From an uncultured Alphaproteobacteria bacterium (GTDB lineage: Bacteria; Pseudomonadota; Alphaproteobacteria; Rs-D84), in the NCBI GenBank assembly GCA_934230415.1, contig CAKQEW010000005.1, positions 1 to 64,000 on the forward strand: DNA of 64,000 nt. Reading direction: 5' to 3'. Under the pieces are notes generated by a model. That model ran no database searches. It had not been told where the DNA came from and saw only the letters and a program-made list of their open reading frames with translations. Positions 17,245 through 24,760 of this stretch are shown piece after piece. The first letter of the stretch is position 1, and every line of letters begins with the position of its first letter. A program made the position numbers and the translations under genes.

Positions 17245-18101
17245 TAATATACCCCCAGTGTGTTGCATTGAGAAAAAGGAACGCCACGCTGCATACAATC
17301 TTTTAATGTCGCCAGGTCCGCATCCAATGTGGCCAATTGATTTTGTGCATAATCACAATATGCGTTGCGACGTTCTTCTTCTAGTTCTAATTGTGTATAT
17401 GCGGATTTGCCCTTGAACGGTTCGTAACCGGCGGCCTTGTTCTGCATGCGTTCGGTCATTGTTAAATCCGCCACCGTTGTCGGAAACGCGGTCGCCACCA
17501 GGCTGGTATCTGTGGTGTTTTTTGACTGTAAATCCTGCAGTTCCTGGGTACGTTCCATCATGCGTTCGCCCCAATTGTCACCGTTAAATTGTGGCAATGT
17601 ATCCTGGTACGGGTTTTCTATTTTAAATTCGGAACTGGTGCCGGTGGCATCCGCGCCGGTTGGCGTTGGAAATGGGGTTACGGTATTGCCACGTGGTGCG
17701 GCGTTTGCATTATTATCCTTGTACGTTTTGAATTCAGAATCAATAAATCCCGCGCATGGTGTTACGTAATTGTGGCTGGGGATGCTGGCCAACTGGACTG
17801 TCAGGGTTGGACGTGCGTCATCCAAACTGGTGCCGATGCAATTGTTACGCGCACCGCAATATGACGCAACCAGTGCCGCAACAACACGTTGACAATCGCC
17901 GGTGTCAACATCGGTTCCCTGGACATAAACCGGTTGGGGCATACGTTGGTTGTACGGACTGTCCGGTGTCCAGAATGGATTAGAAGAATAATTTTGGACA
18001 TTCTGAATCTGGCCATAGTTTGAAAATGGGCGCACGGCCGCATCTGCTGCACTGAAAGCTATGCACAGAGAGCAAAGAGCAGAGAGCATAGATAATTTCA
18101 T
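17244..18101 (-). CDS. Exported protein of unknown function
   Basis: Not recognised. A 285-aa protein with signal peptide (MKLSMLSALCSLCIAFSAAD). A small Cys-containing domain follows (DCQRVVAALVASYCGARNNC at about 70-90, then TPCAGFIDSEF). A Pro/Thr-rich linker near 140-155 leads to a charged helical C-terminus with LELEEERRNAYCDY and CMQRGVPFSQC. The ATG at 18101 has GAGGGA upstream; a GTG at 18113 is possible but lies in the ribosome site. It begins 22 nt after the peptidase gene and its stop overlaps the next start (TAATG), so it belongs to the operon. The signal-peptide codons are made of heptanucleotide repeats. Confidence 0.72.
   Translation of the reverse strand: MKLSMLSALCSLCIAFSAADAAVRPFSNYGQIQNVQNYSSNPFWTPDSPYNQRMPQPVYVQGTDVDTGDCQRVVAALVASYCGARNNCIGTSLDDARPTLTVQLASIPSHNYVTPCAGFIDSEFKTYKDNNANAAPRGNTVTPFPTPTGADATGTSSEFKIENPYQDTLPQFNGDNWGERMMERTQELQDLQSKNTTDTSLVATAFPTTVADLTMTERMQNKAAGYEPFKGKSAYTQLELEEERRNAYCDYAQNQLATLDADLATLKDCMQRGVPFSQCNTLGVY
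18065..18092 (-). repeat. Four heptanucleotide repeats inside a signal-peptide coding sequence
   Basis: On the minus strand the sequence reads TCTATGC, TCTCTGC, TCTTTGC, TCTCTGT in uninterrupted succession. They encode residues 4-12 of the 17244-18101 protein. The same heptamers occur in non-coding DNA at 39796-39830 and elsewhere. Confidence 0.75.
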
Positions 18102-18123
18102 AATTTCCCTCACTTGATATGAA

Positions 18124-18597
18124 TTATAACAAAAACATTATTATGATTAAAGACAAAATTGCGCCAGCGATAAAGAATGGTGCAAATGGAATAAAACGCT
18201 TGTGCTGGGCATGTGCCCAGATGCCCCCGCCAATGCACGTAAATATCAGCGCCAGGCCCAATCCCTGGACACCCAGCCATATACCGCCGGTTGCAATTAA
18301 TTTAATGTCGCCCATGCCGATTGGTGTGATGGCGTCTGGATTCTTTTGGCGGCGCACCGCGTCAAATATAAATCCAACGCATGCCGCCATGGCGTACCCG
18401 AATGCCGCCCCCAGTGTCGCCATGCGTGCCCCCACAATCCATGTCGGCCACCACGCCGCAATCAGCAATCCGATTAACATCAATGGCCACAGGTATGCGT
18501 CTGGGATAATCCGTCGGCGGAAATCGGCAATTGAAATATGTATTGCGCACCATGCCGCCGTGACCAATAAAATAATAAAAAAGATTTGCCAAATCAT
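18124..18597 (-). CDS. Prepilin-type leader peptidase (A24 family)
   Basis: An integral-membrane aspartic peptidase that cleaves type IV prepilin or pseudopilin leaders at the inner membrane. The 157-aa protein has about five to six hydrophobic segments and both catalytic Asp motifs: ISIADFRRRIIPD and GMGDIKLIA (GxGDxK). It lacks the N-terminal methyltransferase domain of PilD and so resembles the short CpaA/TadV type. GGGGGA precedes the ATG. It is the first gene of the minus cluster of exported proteins. No pilin, ATPase or secretin gene is in the window, so the substrate machine is elsewhere. Confidence 0.88.
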   Translation of the reverse strand: MIWQIFFIILLVTAAWCAIHISIADFRRRIIPDAYLWPLMLIGLLIAAWWPTWIVGARMATLGAAFGYAMAACVGFIFDAVRRQKNPDAITPIGMGDIKLIATGGIWLGVQGLGLALIFTCIGGGIWAHAQHKRFIPFAPFFIAGAILSLIIIMFLL

Positions 18598-18608
18598 ATT
18601 TTTCCCCC

Positions 18609-18642
18609 TTGCCTTTCGATTCGGAACTATGCTAGAATTATA
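18609..18642. promoter_or_regulatory. Overlapping divergent promoters of gcrA and the leader-peptidase operon
   Basis: Plus strand: TTGCCT (18609-18614), 18 bp, TGC-TAGAAT (-10 at 18633-18638) for gcrA. Minus strand: extended -10 TGA-TATAAT (18637-18642) for the 18597 operon, with no clear -35. The two -10 boxes overlap by two bases. A GATTC (GANTC, the CcrM methylation site) lies at 18618-18622 in the spacer. Confidence 0.6.
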
Positions 18643-18672
18643 TCATAAAAGTCTAACAAGGATTGATATAAA

Positions 18673-19290
18673 ATGAGCAAGGGTTGGGATAACGCAACAT
18701 TAAAGAAATTAAAAGCCCTGACGGGCAAGGGTCTGTCAACGGCGGAAATCGGCAAACGTCTGGGTATCAGCAAGAATGCGGTTGTTGGTAAATTAAACCG
18801 GTTGGGTTGGAATTCCAAGGCGGGTGGCGCAACACCGGCGCCGGCACCAAAGGCCAAGAAGGCCGCCCCCGCACCAAAGGCAGCACCAAAAAAAGCCACA
18901 TCTGTTAAGTCAGTGGTAAAGAAGGTTGTTGCCAAGGTCACGGCGAAAAAGACCGCGCCGGCGACAAAGCCAGCGTCCAAGGCGTCTGCACCAAAGAAAG
19001 CCACGCCGGCAAAACAGCCCGCAGCCAAGGCGGCACCAACATCAAAGGCGCCGGCCACAGCAAAAGAACCCAAGAAAGCGTCCAGCAGCAAGACATTGGC
19101 GATGCACCAGCGGATTATTCAGCATTCGTTGGAAATGGCGAATCTGAAACCAAATCAGTGTCGTTGGCCAATTGGCGATCCGGATTCTGAAAATTTCCAT
19201 TTCTGTGGCGAAACCGTGTTTGTTGGTAAACCGTATTGCTATGAACACTGCAAGCAGGCATATCAATTCACACCGCCAAAGAAAAAATAA
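18673..19290 (+). CDS. gcrA: Cell-cycle regulator GcrA
   Basis: GcrA binds sigma70-RNA polymerase and activates promoters that carry GANTC methylation sites in the alphaproteobacterial cell cycle. The 205-aa protein has the N-terminal helix-turn-helix (WDNATLKKLKALTGKGLSTA, then GISKNAVVGKLNRLG). A long Lys/Ala/Pro linker follows at about 50-135. The conserved C-terminal sigma-interaction domain has NQCRWPIGDP, FHFCG and YCYEHCKQAYQF. The linker is longer than in Caulobacter GcrA (about 173 aa in all). AAGGA precedes the ATG. Its own promoter carries a GANTC site, consistent with feedback through CcrM methylation (inference). Confidence 0.95.
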   Translation: MSKGWDNATLKKLKALTGKGLSTAEIGKRLGISKNAVVGKLNRLGWNSKAGGATPAPAPKAKKAAPAPKAAPKKATSVKSVVKKVVAKVTAKKTAPATKPASKASAPKKATPAKQPAAKAAPTSKAPATAKEPKKASSSKTLAMHQRIIQHSLEMANLKPNQCRWPIGDPDSENFHFCGETVFVGKPYCYEHCKQAYQFTPPKKK

Positions 19291-19313
19291 TCGCACCGGG
19301 GGATACGCGAACA

Positions 19314-21314
19314 ATGCCAAGCCAGAGAGAACAAAACACCACATTAACCATGCGCCAATATGAAATTGGCGAAAACCGTATTGATGCATATTTTGATGCC
19401 GCGGGTCGGTTGGTGTTTGTTTTGGACAATACAAAGAATGATATAAAGCAAAATGTCCTGTTGGTGATTGATGCGCACGATGGGCGCAAATGGGATGATA
19501 TTCTGGTCAATGATTGGGGTGTTGATTTGGAAACCATTCGGCCAAAGCAGAATAATAAGTACCAGAAACTGGACATTGAATATACCGGGTTGGACGTTTA
19601 TGGTGAACTGGTGCGGGCATATGATGCGGATGAAAATCTGTCGGATGCGGTGCGGGCTTTGGTGGCGTTTCGCAATGCGTCTGTGCGACGCAGTGCGACC
19701 GAACGTCTGAATGCTGCGGTGGTGGCGGCGGATACGGCGCGCGAAACAATTGCACGCACAAATGACACAGTGACGGAAACACGTGCACGTCTGCGCGGGT
19801 TGCGCGCGAAATTATCAGAACAAAAGAAATCTATTGGACGCGAACCGACCAAGCAATCGGCGTCTAAAATCCTGCGGACCGAGGCCCAGATTGATGCCGT
19901 GAACGAAAAAATACGTCGTGCAAATCGGCGGTTGGATAATGCACAGCGACGGATGCTGGCGGCGGATGATGATGCGGCGCGGGCGCGGGAAATTCTGGCG
20001 CGGTTACCGGCGGACAATGGGGGCACGGATGATTTGCCGATTATTGCGCCGACAAATGATTTGATGACAATTACCGATGCGCCAACCCCGGCACCAATTT
20101 CAGAAACAACACAAACATATGAACCAAAGGCGGAACAGATGGCCGATGAAGAAGTAAAACCATTATTTGATAAGGATCCAGAGATTCTGGATGAAGAAAT
20201 TGCGTTCAAACCCATAGAGTTTGACGCGCCGACGCTGTCGTCTGATAATGCGCCCCGCCCGACCCTGGACGCGTTGCCTGAAACGCAACAACCGGATACG
20301 GTGGATGTTGATATTGATATTGCGCCGTTGTCATTCACACCACCGGTGTCGCCACATGCGGCCCCAGAACCAATACCAGAACGTACGGTGTCCCCAGAAC
20401 CGGCGCCCAGTGTTCAATCGCCGATGTTGGATTCATTAAAGTCTGTTGATTCTGCGACAACGCCGGCGCAACCCAGCCCGGTTGCGACGCCCGCGCCGAT
20501 GCCAACCGGTGTGCGCCCAGTGTCCCCGATGACCGGCGCGGCGCCGATTGCGAATGCAAACGATGGTGGGCAAAAGCAGAACCTGATGTATTACGTAATG
20601 TTGGGATTGTTGATTGTGTTGTCAATTTTTACGTTGTGGCTGTACCAGCAACGTAATGGCGACACCGTGCCTGATTTGGCGGCAACGGTATCTGAACCTG
20701 TGGCGGTTGTCACGCCGGTTGCAAAAACAGAACCAGTGGCGGCAACATCGGAAAACCCGTTCATTGATGACACCACTGATACGGCCGTTGAACCCGTCGT
20801 GCCAGTTGTGAATACCGTGGTGGATACTGTGACGGTGACTGAACCTGTGGCGGTTATGGAACCAGAACCGGTGGTGGTCACAGAACCGGAACCAATAACT
20901 GTGCAACCCGAACCGGAACCTGTGCCGGTGACGCCACCAGTACCAACAGATACAGATGCGGTGGATGTCACAGACACTATCCCAGAACCAGTACAGCAGG
21001 TAATTGCCGAACCAACCCCGGCACCGGTTGCGGAAACGCCGGAACCCGTCCGCGCGGTCGCCAGCGATGCGGATGTAATTGCATCAAAACCGTCATACAA
21101 CGTATCGCAACAGGAAAAAATGTTTGTTGCGGCGCCATCATATGATACAGATGTTGTCGCAGAATACGATGATGTGGAAACACCGGTATGTGACGATGGG
21201 CGTGCACCTGATAAATATGGATGCTGTACTGGCGAAGTGTATTCTGACCTGGGCGATGGCGTAACCGCGTGTTGTGTTGTCGGCGGTGATGAATGTTTCT
21301 CACCATTGAATTAA
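19314..21314 (+). CDS. Single-pass membrane protein with coiled coil and Pro/Glu-rich linkers, unknown
   Basis: Not recognised. The 666-aa protein has an N-terminal globular domain (about 1-115), an Arg/Ala-rich coiled coil (about 130-235) and an acidic Pro-rich linker to about 420. One membrane helix (YYVMLGLLIVLSIFTLWLY, about 427-445) and a second Pro/Glu/Val-rich linker follow. The small C-terminal Cys domain ends CCVVGGDECFSPLN, with six or more Cys. With no signal peptide, the long N-terminal part should be cytoplasmic and the Cys domain periplasmic. The architecture recalls TonB/TolA-like or FtsN-like envelope-spanning proteins, but no domain identifies it. It follows gcrA by 23 bases and may be co-transcribed. 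Confidence 0.72.
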   Translation: MPSQREQNTTLTMRQYEIGENRIDAYFDAAGRLVFVLDNTKNDIKQNVLLVIDAHDGRKWDDILVNDWGVDLETIRPKQNNKYQKLDIEYTGLDVYGELVRAYDADENLSDAVRALVAFRNASVRRSATERLNAAVVAADTARETIARTNDTVTETRARLRGLRAKLSEQKKSIGREPTKQSASKILRTEAQIDAVNEKIRRANRRLDNAQRRMLAADDDAARAREILARLPADNGGTDDLPIIAPTNDLMTITDAPTPAPISETTQTYEPKAEQMADEEVKPLFDKDPEILDEEIAFKPIEFDAPTLSSDNAPRPTLDALPETQQPDTVDVDIDIAPLSFTPPVSPHAAPEPIPERTVSPEPAPSVQSPMLDSLKSVDSATTPAQPSPVATPAPMPTGVRPVSPMTGAAPIANANDGGQKQNLMYYVMLGLLIVLSIFTLWLYQQRNGDTVPDLAATVSEPVAVVTPVAKTEPVAATSENPFIDDTTDTAVEPVVPVVNTVVDTVTVTEPVAVMEPEPVVVTEPEPITVQPEPEPVPVTPPVPTDTDAVDVTDTIPEPVQQVIAEPTPAPVAETPEPVRAVASDADVIASKPSYNVSQQEKMFVAAPSYDTDVVAEYDDVETPVCDDGRAPDKYGCCTGEVYSDLGDGVTACCVVGGDECFSPLN

Positions 21315-21340
21315 GAAAAACGCGCCATCGGCGCGTTCTT
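21315..21340. terminator. Bidirectional terminator (recurrent core)
   Basis: Stem ACGCGCC / GGCGCGT with loop ATC at 21320-21336, A-run before and T-rich run after. It sits between the 19314 gene and the convergent Cys-rich ORF. Confidence 0.75.
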
Positions 21341-21903
21341 TATTCTGTATAGTAACAATTTTGTGTGTATGAAAATGTACCGCTGGCATCTGAACCGCCG
21401 GTGGCATAGCATTTTGTTATATCGCTGTTGTCGCAGGCAACCGATTTCCCGGAATTCGGACATGCGGTGCAATCGGGACTGCTGGCGCCGGATACGGTTT
21501 TACCACTGCCGTAATATCCGGATGCGCACCGATATGATGTTGATTTCATGCACATACATGTGGCGGTGTTGCATGTCGCGGTGGTTTTCTTTTGGGCGCC
21601 GATACCATTGCTGACCCAGTTGGTTGAACTGCAATTAGTGCATGTTCCATCACAATCTGGAATTGTGATTCCGCCCGCCATCAGGCATGTATCATAACTT
21701 ATACTGGGACAACTGCTGGTGGATGTTGTTTTTGACGTTTTTGTGTGTCCTGATGGACATGTCAGACATGACACAACGGCTGCACCGCCGTAACATCGTT
21801 TGGCCGATGTGGCACAATTTGTGCCGGCGGGGATTGTTGTGGCCTCGCCAATGCATGCTACGAAACATGCATAATAAAAACAAGGAATAAATTTTTTTTG
21901 TAT
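21340..21903 (-). CDS. Small exported Cys-rich protein without a standard start codon
   Basis: The open frame encodes a plausible secreted protein of about 187 aa. The N-terminus reads KKFIPCFYYACFVACIGEA, signal-peptide-like, then TTIPAGTNCATSAKRCYGG and Cys-rich repeats such as RCASGYYGSG and CTACPNSGKS. These match the style of the giant 39913-49551 protein. Between the upstream stop near 21945 and codon 43 there is no ATG, GTG, TTG or CTG. The only near-cognate starts that would include the signal peptide are ATA (21901-21903) and ATT (21886-21888). A GTG at 21774 would skip the signal peptide. The acpS terminator hairpin lies directly upstream, leaving no room for a ribosome site. It could be a non-canonical start or a decayed gene. 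Confidence 0.5.
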   Translation of the reverse strand: MQKKFIPCFYYACFVACIGEATTIPAGTNCATSAKRCYGGAAVVSCLTCPSGHTKTSKTTSTSSCPSISYDTCLMAGGITIPDCDGTCTNCSSTNWVSNGIGAQKKTTATCNTATCMCMKSTSYRCASGYYGSGKTVSGASSPDCTACPNSGKSVACDNSDITKCYATGGSDASGTFSYTQNCYYTE

Positions 21904-21929
21904 ATAAAAACACCGCCGTTTGGCGGTGT
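21901..21929 (-). terminator. Terminator after acpS
   Basis: Stem ACACCGCC / GGCGGTGT with four-base loop (21910-21929). On the minus strand a TTTTTATATA tail follows. It lies only about 4 bases behind the acpS stop. Confidence 0.8.
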
Positions 21930-21932
21930 GGT

Positions 21933-22310
21933 TTATTCTTTTTCTATGACAACCATTGCGGCGGAATAATCATCCTGGTCTGTGATGGACAGGTGTATGT
22001 GTGCGTTTGGCCCCGCCAATTCCTTTAACACCGCGTGCGCACCGCCGGCAATCAGTAATTCTGGGCGGCCGGCGTCATTGTGAACGACCGAAACATCAGA
22101 AAATGCAATGTCGTCGCCGAACCCGGTGCCCAGTGCCTTCAGGCAGGCCTCGCGCGCGGCCCAGAAATTTGCCAAATGCTTTTCGGCATTTGCGTTATCG
22201 TTGTCGGCGTATTCCAGTTCTTTTTTTGTAAAAATACGTTGCTTTTTAAAAGCGGACCAATCCAAGAAACGTCCGCTGTCAACCAAGTCAATTCCAATTC
22301 CCACAATCAT
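21933..22310 (-). CDS. acpS: Holo-[acyl-carrier-protein] synthase
   Basis: AcpS transfers the 4'-phosphopantetheine group from CoA to apo-ACP, activating it for fatty-acid and lipid A synthesis. The 126-aa protein has the Mg-binding N-terminal motif GIGIDLVD and the second signature FWAAREACLKALGTGF. The ATG at 22310 is chosen because GGGGG lies eight bases upstream; the ATG at 22325 would contain that site and has none of its own. A strong terminator follows. Confidence 0.93.
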   Translation of the reverse strand: MIVGIGIDLVDSGRFLDWSAFKKQRIFTKKELEYADNDNANAEKHLANFWAAREACLKALGTGFGDDIAFSDVSVVHNDAGRPELLIAGGAHAVLKELAGPNAHIHLSITDQDDYSAAMVVIEKE

Positions 22311-22400
22311 CAGGTCAACCCCCATATTGTTTTATTGATATGCGCATACTAATAACTTTTTTCCGATTCGTGCAAGCAGAAAATGTAATAAATAAAAGTA

Positions 22401-22429
22401 TTGTTTTTTTGCGCGGAATAGATTATATT
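22401..22429 (+). promoter_or_regulatory. Promoter of tRNA-Pro
   Basis: TTGTTT (22401-22406), 17 bp, TATATT (22424-22429), ending ten bases before the tRNA. Confidence 0.65.
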
Positions 22430-22439
22430 TGACGACGTT

Positions 22440-22516
22440 CGGGGTGTAGCTCAGCCTGGTAGAGTACTTGCATGGGGTGCAAGGGGTCGCAGGTTCGATT
22501 CCTGTCACCCCGACCA
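22440..22516 (+). tRNA. tRNA-Pro (anticodon GGG)
   Basis: A 77-nt tRNA with C1:G72 typical of bacterial tRNA-Pro and encoded CCA. The anticodon loop ATGGGGT between CTTGC and GCAAG reads CCC (and CCT). It is a single-gene transcript with its own promoter and terminator. Confidence 0.93.
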
Positions 22517-22524
22517 ATGTTTAA

Positions 22525-22560
22525 TAAAACAAACGCGCCATTGGCGCGTTTGTTATTTTT
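22525..22560. terminator. Terminator after tRNA-Pro (recurrent core)
   Basis: Stem CAAACGCGCC / GGCGCGTTTG with loop ATT (22530-22552). The convergent acyltransferase gene ends just beyond it. Confidence 0.8.
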
Positions 22561-22563
22561 GAA

Positions 22564-23643
22564 CTATTGTTGGATTGATTCTTGCACAAACAGTTTCCTG
22601 AGACCTATAAAAATCCATTTTTGTAGCTGGTATGCCACCCAACCAAACGCTATGCATAATACGATAATTATTGGGTACGAACACCATGGTGACATATATG
22701 ACAACCCCAGCCAGTGTTTGCGTAATATTTCTATCAGTATCAGGTGGGTTAAGTATATTGTATATGCCAGGTATGCAACACGTCCCCATATCCGCCACGA
22801 CAGGAATTTCAGAACTTTCTCACGATGGAAATATAACAAGCCTATTATAAACGCGCCATAAAAGTATATGCCAAAATCCGATATAGAGTGATGATTCCGT
22901 AATATGATTTCCCGGAACAGTACAATGATGGACAGCACTTCGCCACAAAACAATGCGCACGTGACAGCCTTTGGATTCCAACGAATGTTCAGATTCTTTA
23001 TCCATTGGCAAATCTGATAACAATATATACCGACGGTCAGCCCCAGAAATCCACGAATCATACCGCGACTGAACAGTGAAAATTCTATTGGTTGCTGATG
23101 CCCACTGATAGACCAACAATGATTCATCAGGTAAAATAAACATAAAAATGATAAAATTGGCAACAGGACATAACGCGCAAAATCCCGCTTGTATGTCATT
23201 AAACTGTAGGCCAGCAAGCTGCCCCAAAATACAACGACAACGTACCATACACCGTTAATGATATTCGGTACCCCCCCCATGCCGCCAATCATCATCAGGT
23301 TCAGCCCCAGTGGGCGTAAACTGACGTGGTGTGCAAACAGATTTGTTAATACCAGGCACAGGAATACAGCAACAACATATTCTGGATACAGGCGTTTGAT
23401 TTTGCCCCAGGCAAAGTTACGCAAATTTTGTCCCGGTGTTTCGTATACATTTATATAAGAAAAATAGTGTTTTGCCAACAGGAAACCGGACAAAATCAGA
23501 AATATTTCAACAGCTAAATCCGCACTGCCAAAATATGGATTGGGCAATCCGTGATATAGATATATGTTTATACCTATGTGATGCAACATAATTGCGATAC
23601 AGGCCAAAAAGCGTAAACTGTCAAAAGCAAGAATTTTCTTCAT
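22564..23643 (-). CDS. Acyltransferase family 3 membrane protein
   Basis: A 359-aa multi-pass membrane acyltransferase of the type that O-acetylates LPS O-antigen, exopolysaccharide or other surface glycans. The N-terminal family motif is FDSLRFLACIAIMLHH with the essential Arg and the HH in the first helices. FLILSGFLLA and KIKRLYPEY follow, and about ten membrane helices are evident. The ATG at 23643 has AGAGG upstream. It is divergent from a GT8 glycosyltransferase, and both are visibly more AT-rich than the neighbouring genes, suggesting acquisition as a unit. The specific substrate cannot be told. Confidence 0.85.
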   Translation of the reverse strand: MKKILAFDSLRFLACIAIMLHHIGINIYLYHGLPNPYFGSADLAVEIFLILSGFLLAKHYFSYINVYETPGQNLRNFAWGKIKRLYPEYVVAVFLCLVLTNLFAHHVSLRPLGLNLMMIGGMGGVPNIINGVWYVVVVFWGSLLAYSLMTYKRDFARYVLLPILSFLCLFYLMNHCWSISGHQQPIEFSLFSRGMIRGFLGLTVGIYCYQICQWIKNLNIRWNPKAVTCALFCGEVLSIIVLFREIILRNHHSISDFGIYFYGAFIIGLLYFHREKVLKFLSWRIWGRVAYLAYTIYLTHLILIEILRKHWLGLSYMSPWCSYPIIIVLCIAFGWVAYQLQKWIFIGLRKLFVQESIQQ

Positions 23644-23671
23644 ATGTAACCTCTTTGACCGACAGAGTAAC

Positions 23672-23753
23672 ATATTGTATGAACATAAATCAACCATAAT
23701 TGTGATGGAATTTCTTGCGTTATTAAGTCGGTTGGTTTATGTTAATACAAAAT
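23672..23753. promoter_or_regulatory. Mirror-image promoter region with a 24-bp inverted repeat
   Basis: The arms 23672-23695 and 23730-23753 match at 21 of 24 positions when one is reverse-complemented, separated by 34 bp. Each arm reads GGTTGRTTTATGTTMATACA toward its own gene. In the plus arm TATGTT (23738-23743) is 17 bp from TTGCGT (23715-23720), a plausible promoter for the GT8 gene. Confidence 0.6.
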
Positions 23754-23767
23754 ACAGGAGAATATAG

Positions 23768-24694
23768 ATGCCTAAAAATAAGAAAATTACTTTCATGTTG
23801 GCTGTGACATCGGATTATGTTTTTGCGGCGGGTAATGTGGTGTTGGCACTGATTTTACACAGACCACAAAAGGACTTTGATGTTACAATATTCTATGATG
23901 ACATGACCAGGGCAGAAAAGAAAATTTTTCTGAATACGGGCATCTGTAATTTAATTAAGTATAAAACGCCGAGTGGTTTTGCACGAAAGATAAAAAAGTT
24001 GTGTCCGAAGTTTACAGATAAGAGTTTTGCGAAACATTTTAGTTTCTTGAAGTTTGCGAAGTTTGAAATATTTAATTTGCTGGAACAATATGAAAACGCA
24101 GTATGGTTGGATGCAGATATATCTGTGCAAGATGATTTGATGGATATTCTGAGTTTTGGGCCATTTGCAATTACAGCAGATACACCGTGGCCTGTACAAA
24201 ATAATTTTACTGTTCCGATTCCCGGCTATGATATGGACCGTGATGGTGTTTGTTCGGCAGTTTTTATGGTGTCACGGAATTTGCCTGGGTGGAATAAAAT
24301 GTGCAAATGGATGTATGCCAAGGCCGTGGAATGTGCGCCCTATTTCAAAAATATTGACCAGGGAATTTTTAATCTGTTATTACAAGAGTTTAAGATTGAT
24401 TATAAATTGTTACCGTTATACGAGTGGCAGTGTATTGCAAATCATCCTGTGGCAATTGATGCACGTATTGCACATTTTGGAACAAAACGTAAAATCTGGA
24501 ATACGCCTGAATTAGTTTCTGCTTTTCCAGAATGGTGGCGTGTGCATAAGAAGTGGATGGCCTTAGGCGGCAGAGATTTTATAAAACCCGATAATTGGTA
24601 TGTAAAAAATGCATTTTGCGTAATAGACGATCAGAAGAAACGGATTTCACAATTAGAAGGGGAGTTGAACCAATCGTCAAAAAATTCTGATTAA
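23768..24694 (+). CDS. Glycosyltransferase family 8 protein
   Basis: A 308-aa retaining glycosyltransferase of family GT8 (LPS galactosyl/glucosyltransferase type), acting in the cytoplasm on surface-glycan acceptors. The metal-binding DxD is in AVWLDADISVQDD. The C-terminal His/Gly segment IAHFGTKRKIW corresponds to the HxxGxxKPW motif of the family. AGGAG precedes the ATG. Base composition is AT-rich compared with lpx, rfb and housekeeping genes in the window. It is paired divergently with the acyltransferase at 22564-23643, and both probably modify the same glycan (inference). Donor and acceptor sugars are not known. Confidence 0.85.
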   Translation: MPKNKKITFMLAVTSDYVFAAGNVVLALILHRPQKDFDVTIFYDDMTRAEKKIFLNTGICNLIKYKTPSGFARKIKKLCPKFTDKSFAKHFSFLKFAKFEIFNLLEQYENAVWLDADISVQDDLMDILSFGPFAITADTPWPVQNNFTVPIPGYDMDRDGVCSAVFMVSRNLPGWNKMCKWMYAKAVECAPYFKNIDQGIFNLLLQEFKIDYKLLPLYEWQCIANHPVAIDARIAHFGTKRKIWNTPELVSAFPEWWRVHKKWMALGGRDFIKPDNWYVKNAFCVIDDQKKRISQLEGELNQSSKNSD

Positions 24695-24726
24695 ATGGAA
24701 AAACAATAACATTTTATTGGCAAATG

Positions 24727-24735
24727 TGATATAAT
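24727..24735 (+). promoter_or_regulatory. Extended -10 promoter of the 24761 gene
   Basis: TGA-TATAAT at 24727-24735 with no clear -35; a GGGGGGA ribosome site follows about 15 bases later. Confidence 0.5.
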
Positions 24736-24760
24736 TCCCACGTAATACAGGGGGGATTCT

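Noticed and set aside
18627..19091. 154-aa minus-strand Ala/Phe-rich ORF
   Set aside because: It is antisense to the Lys/Ala linker of GcrA.
22440..24760. Genomic island ended by a repeat of the tRNA-Pro 3' end
   Set aside because: No copy of the tRNA-Pro end is found at 24695-24760 or nearby, so island boundaries cannot be set.
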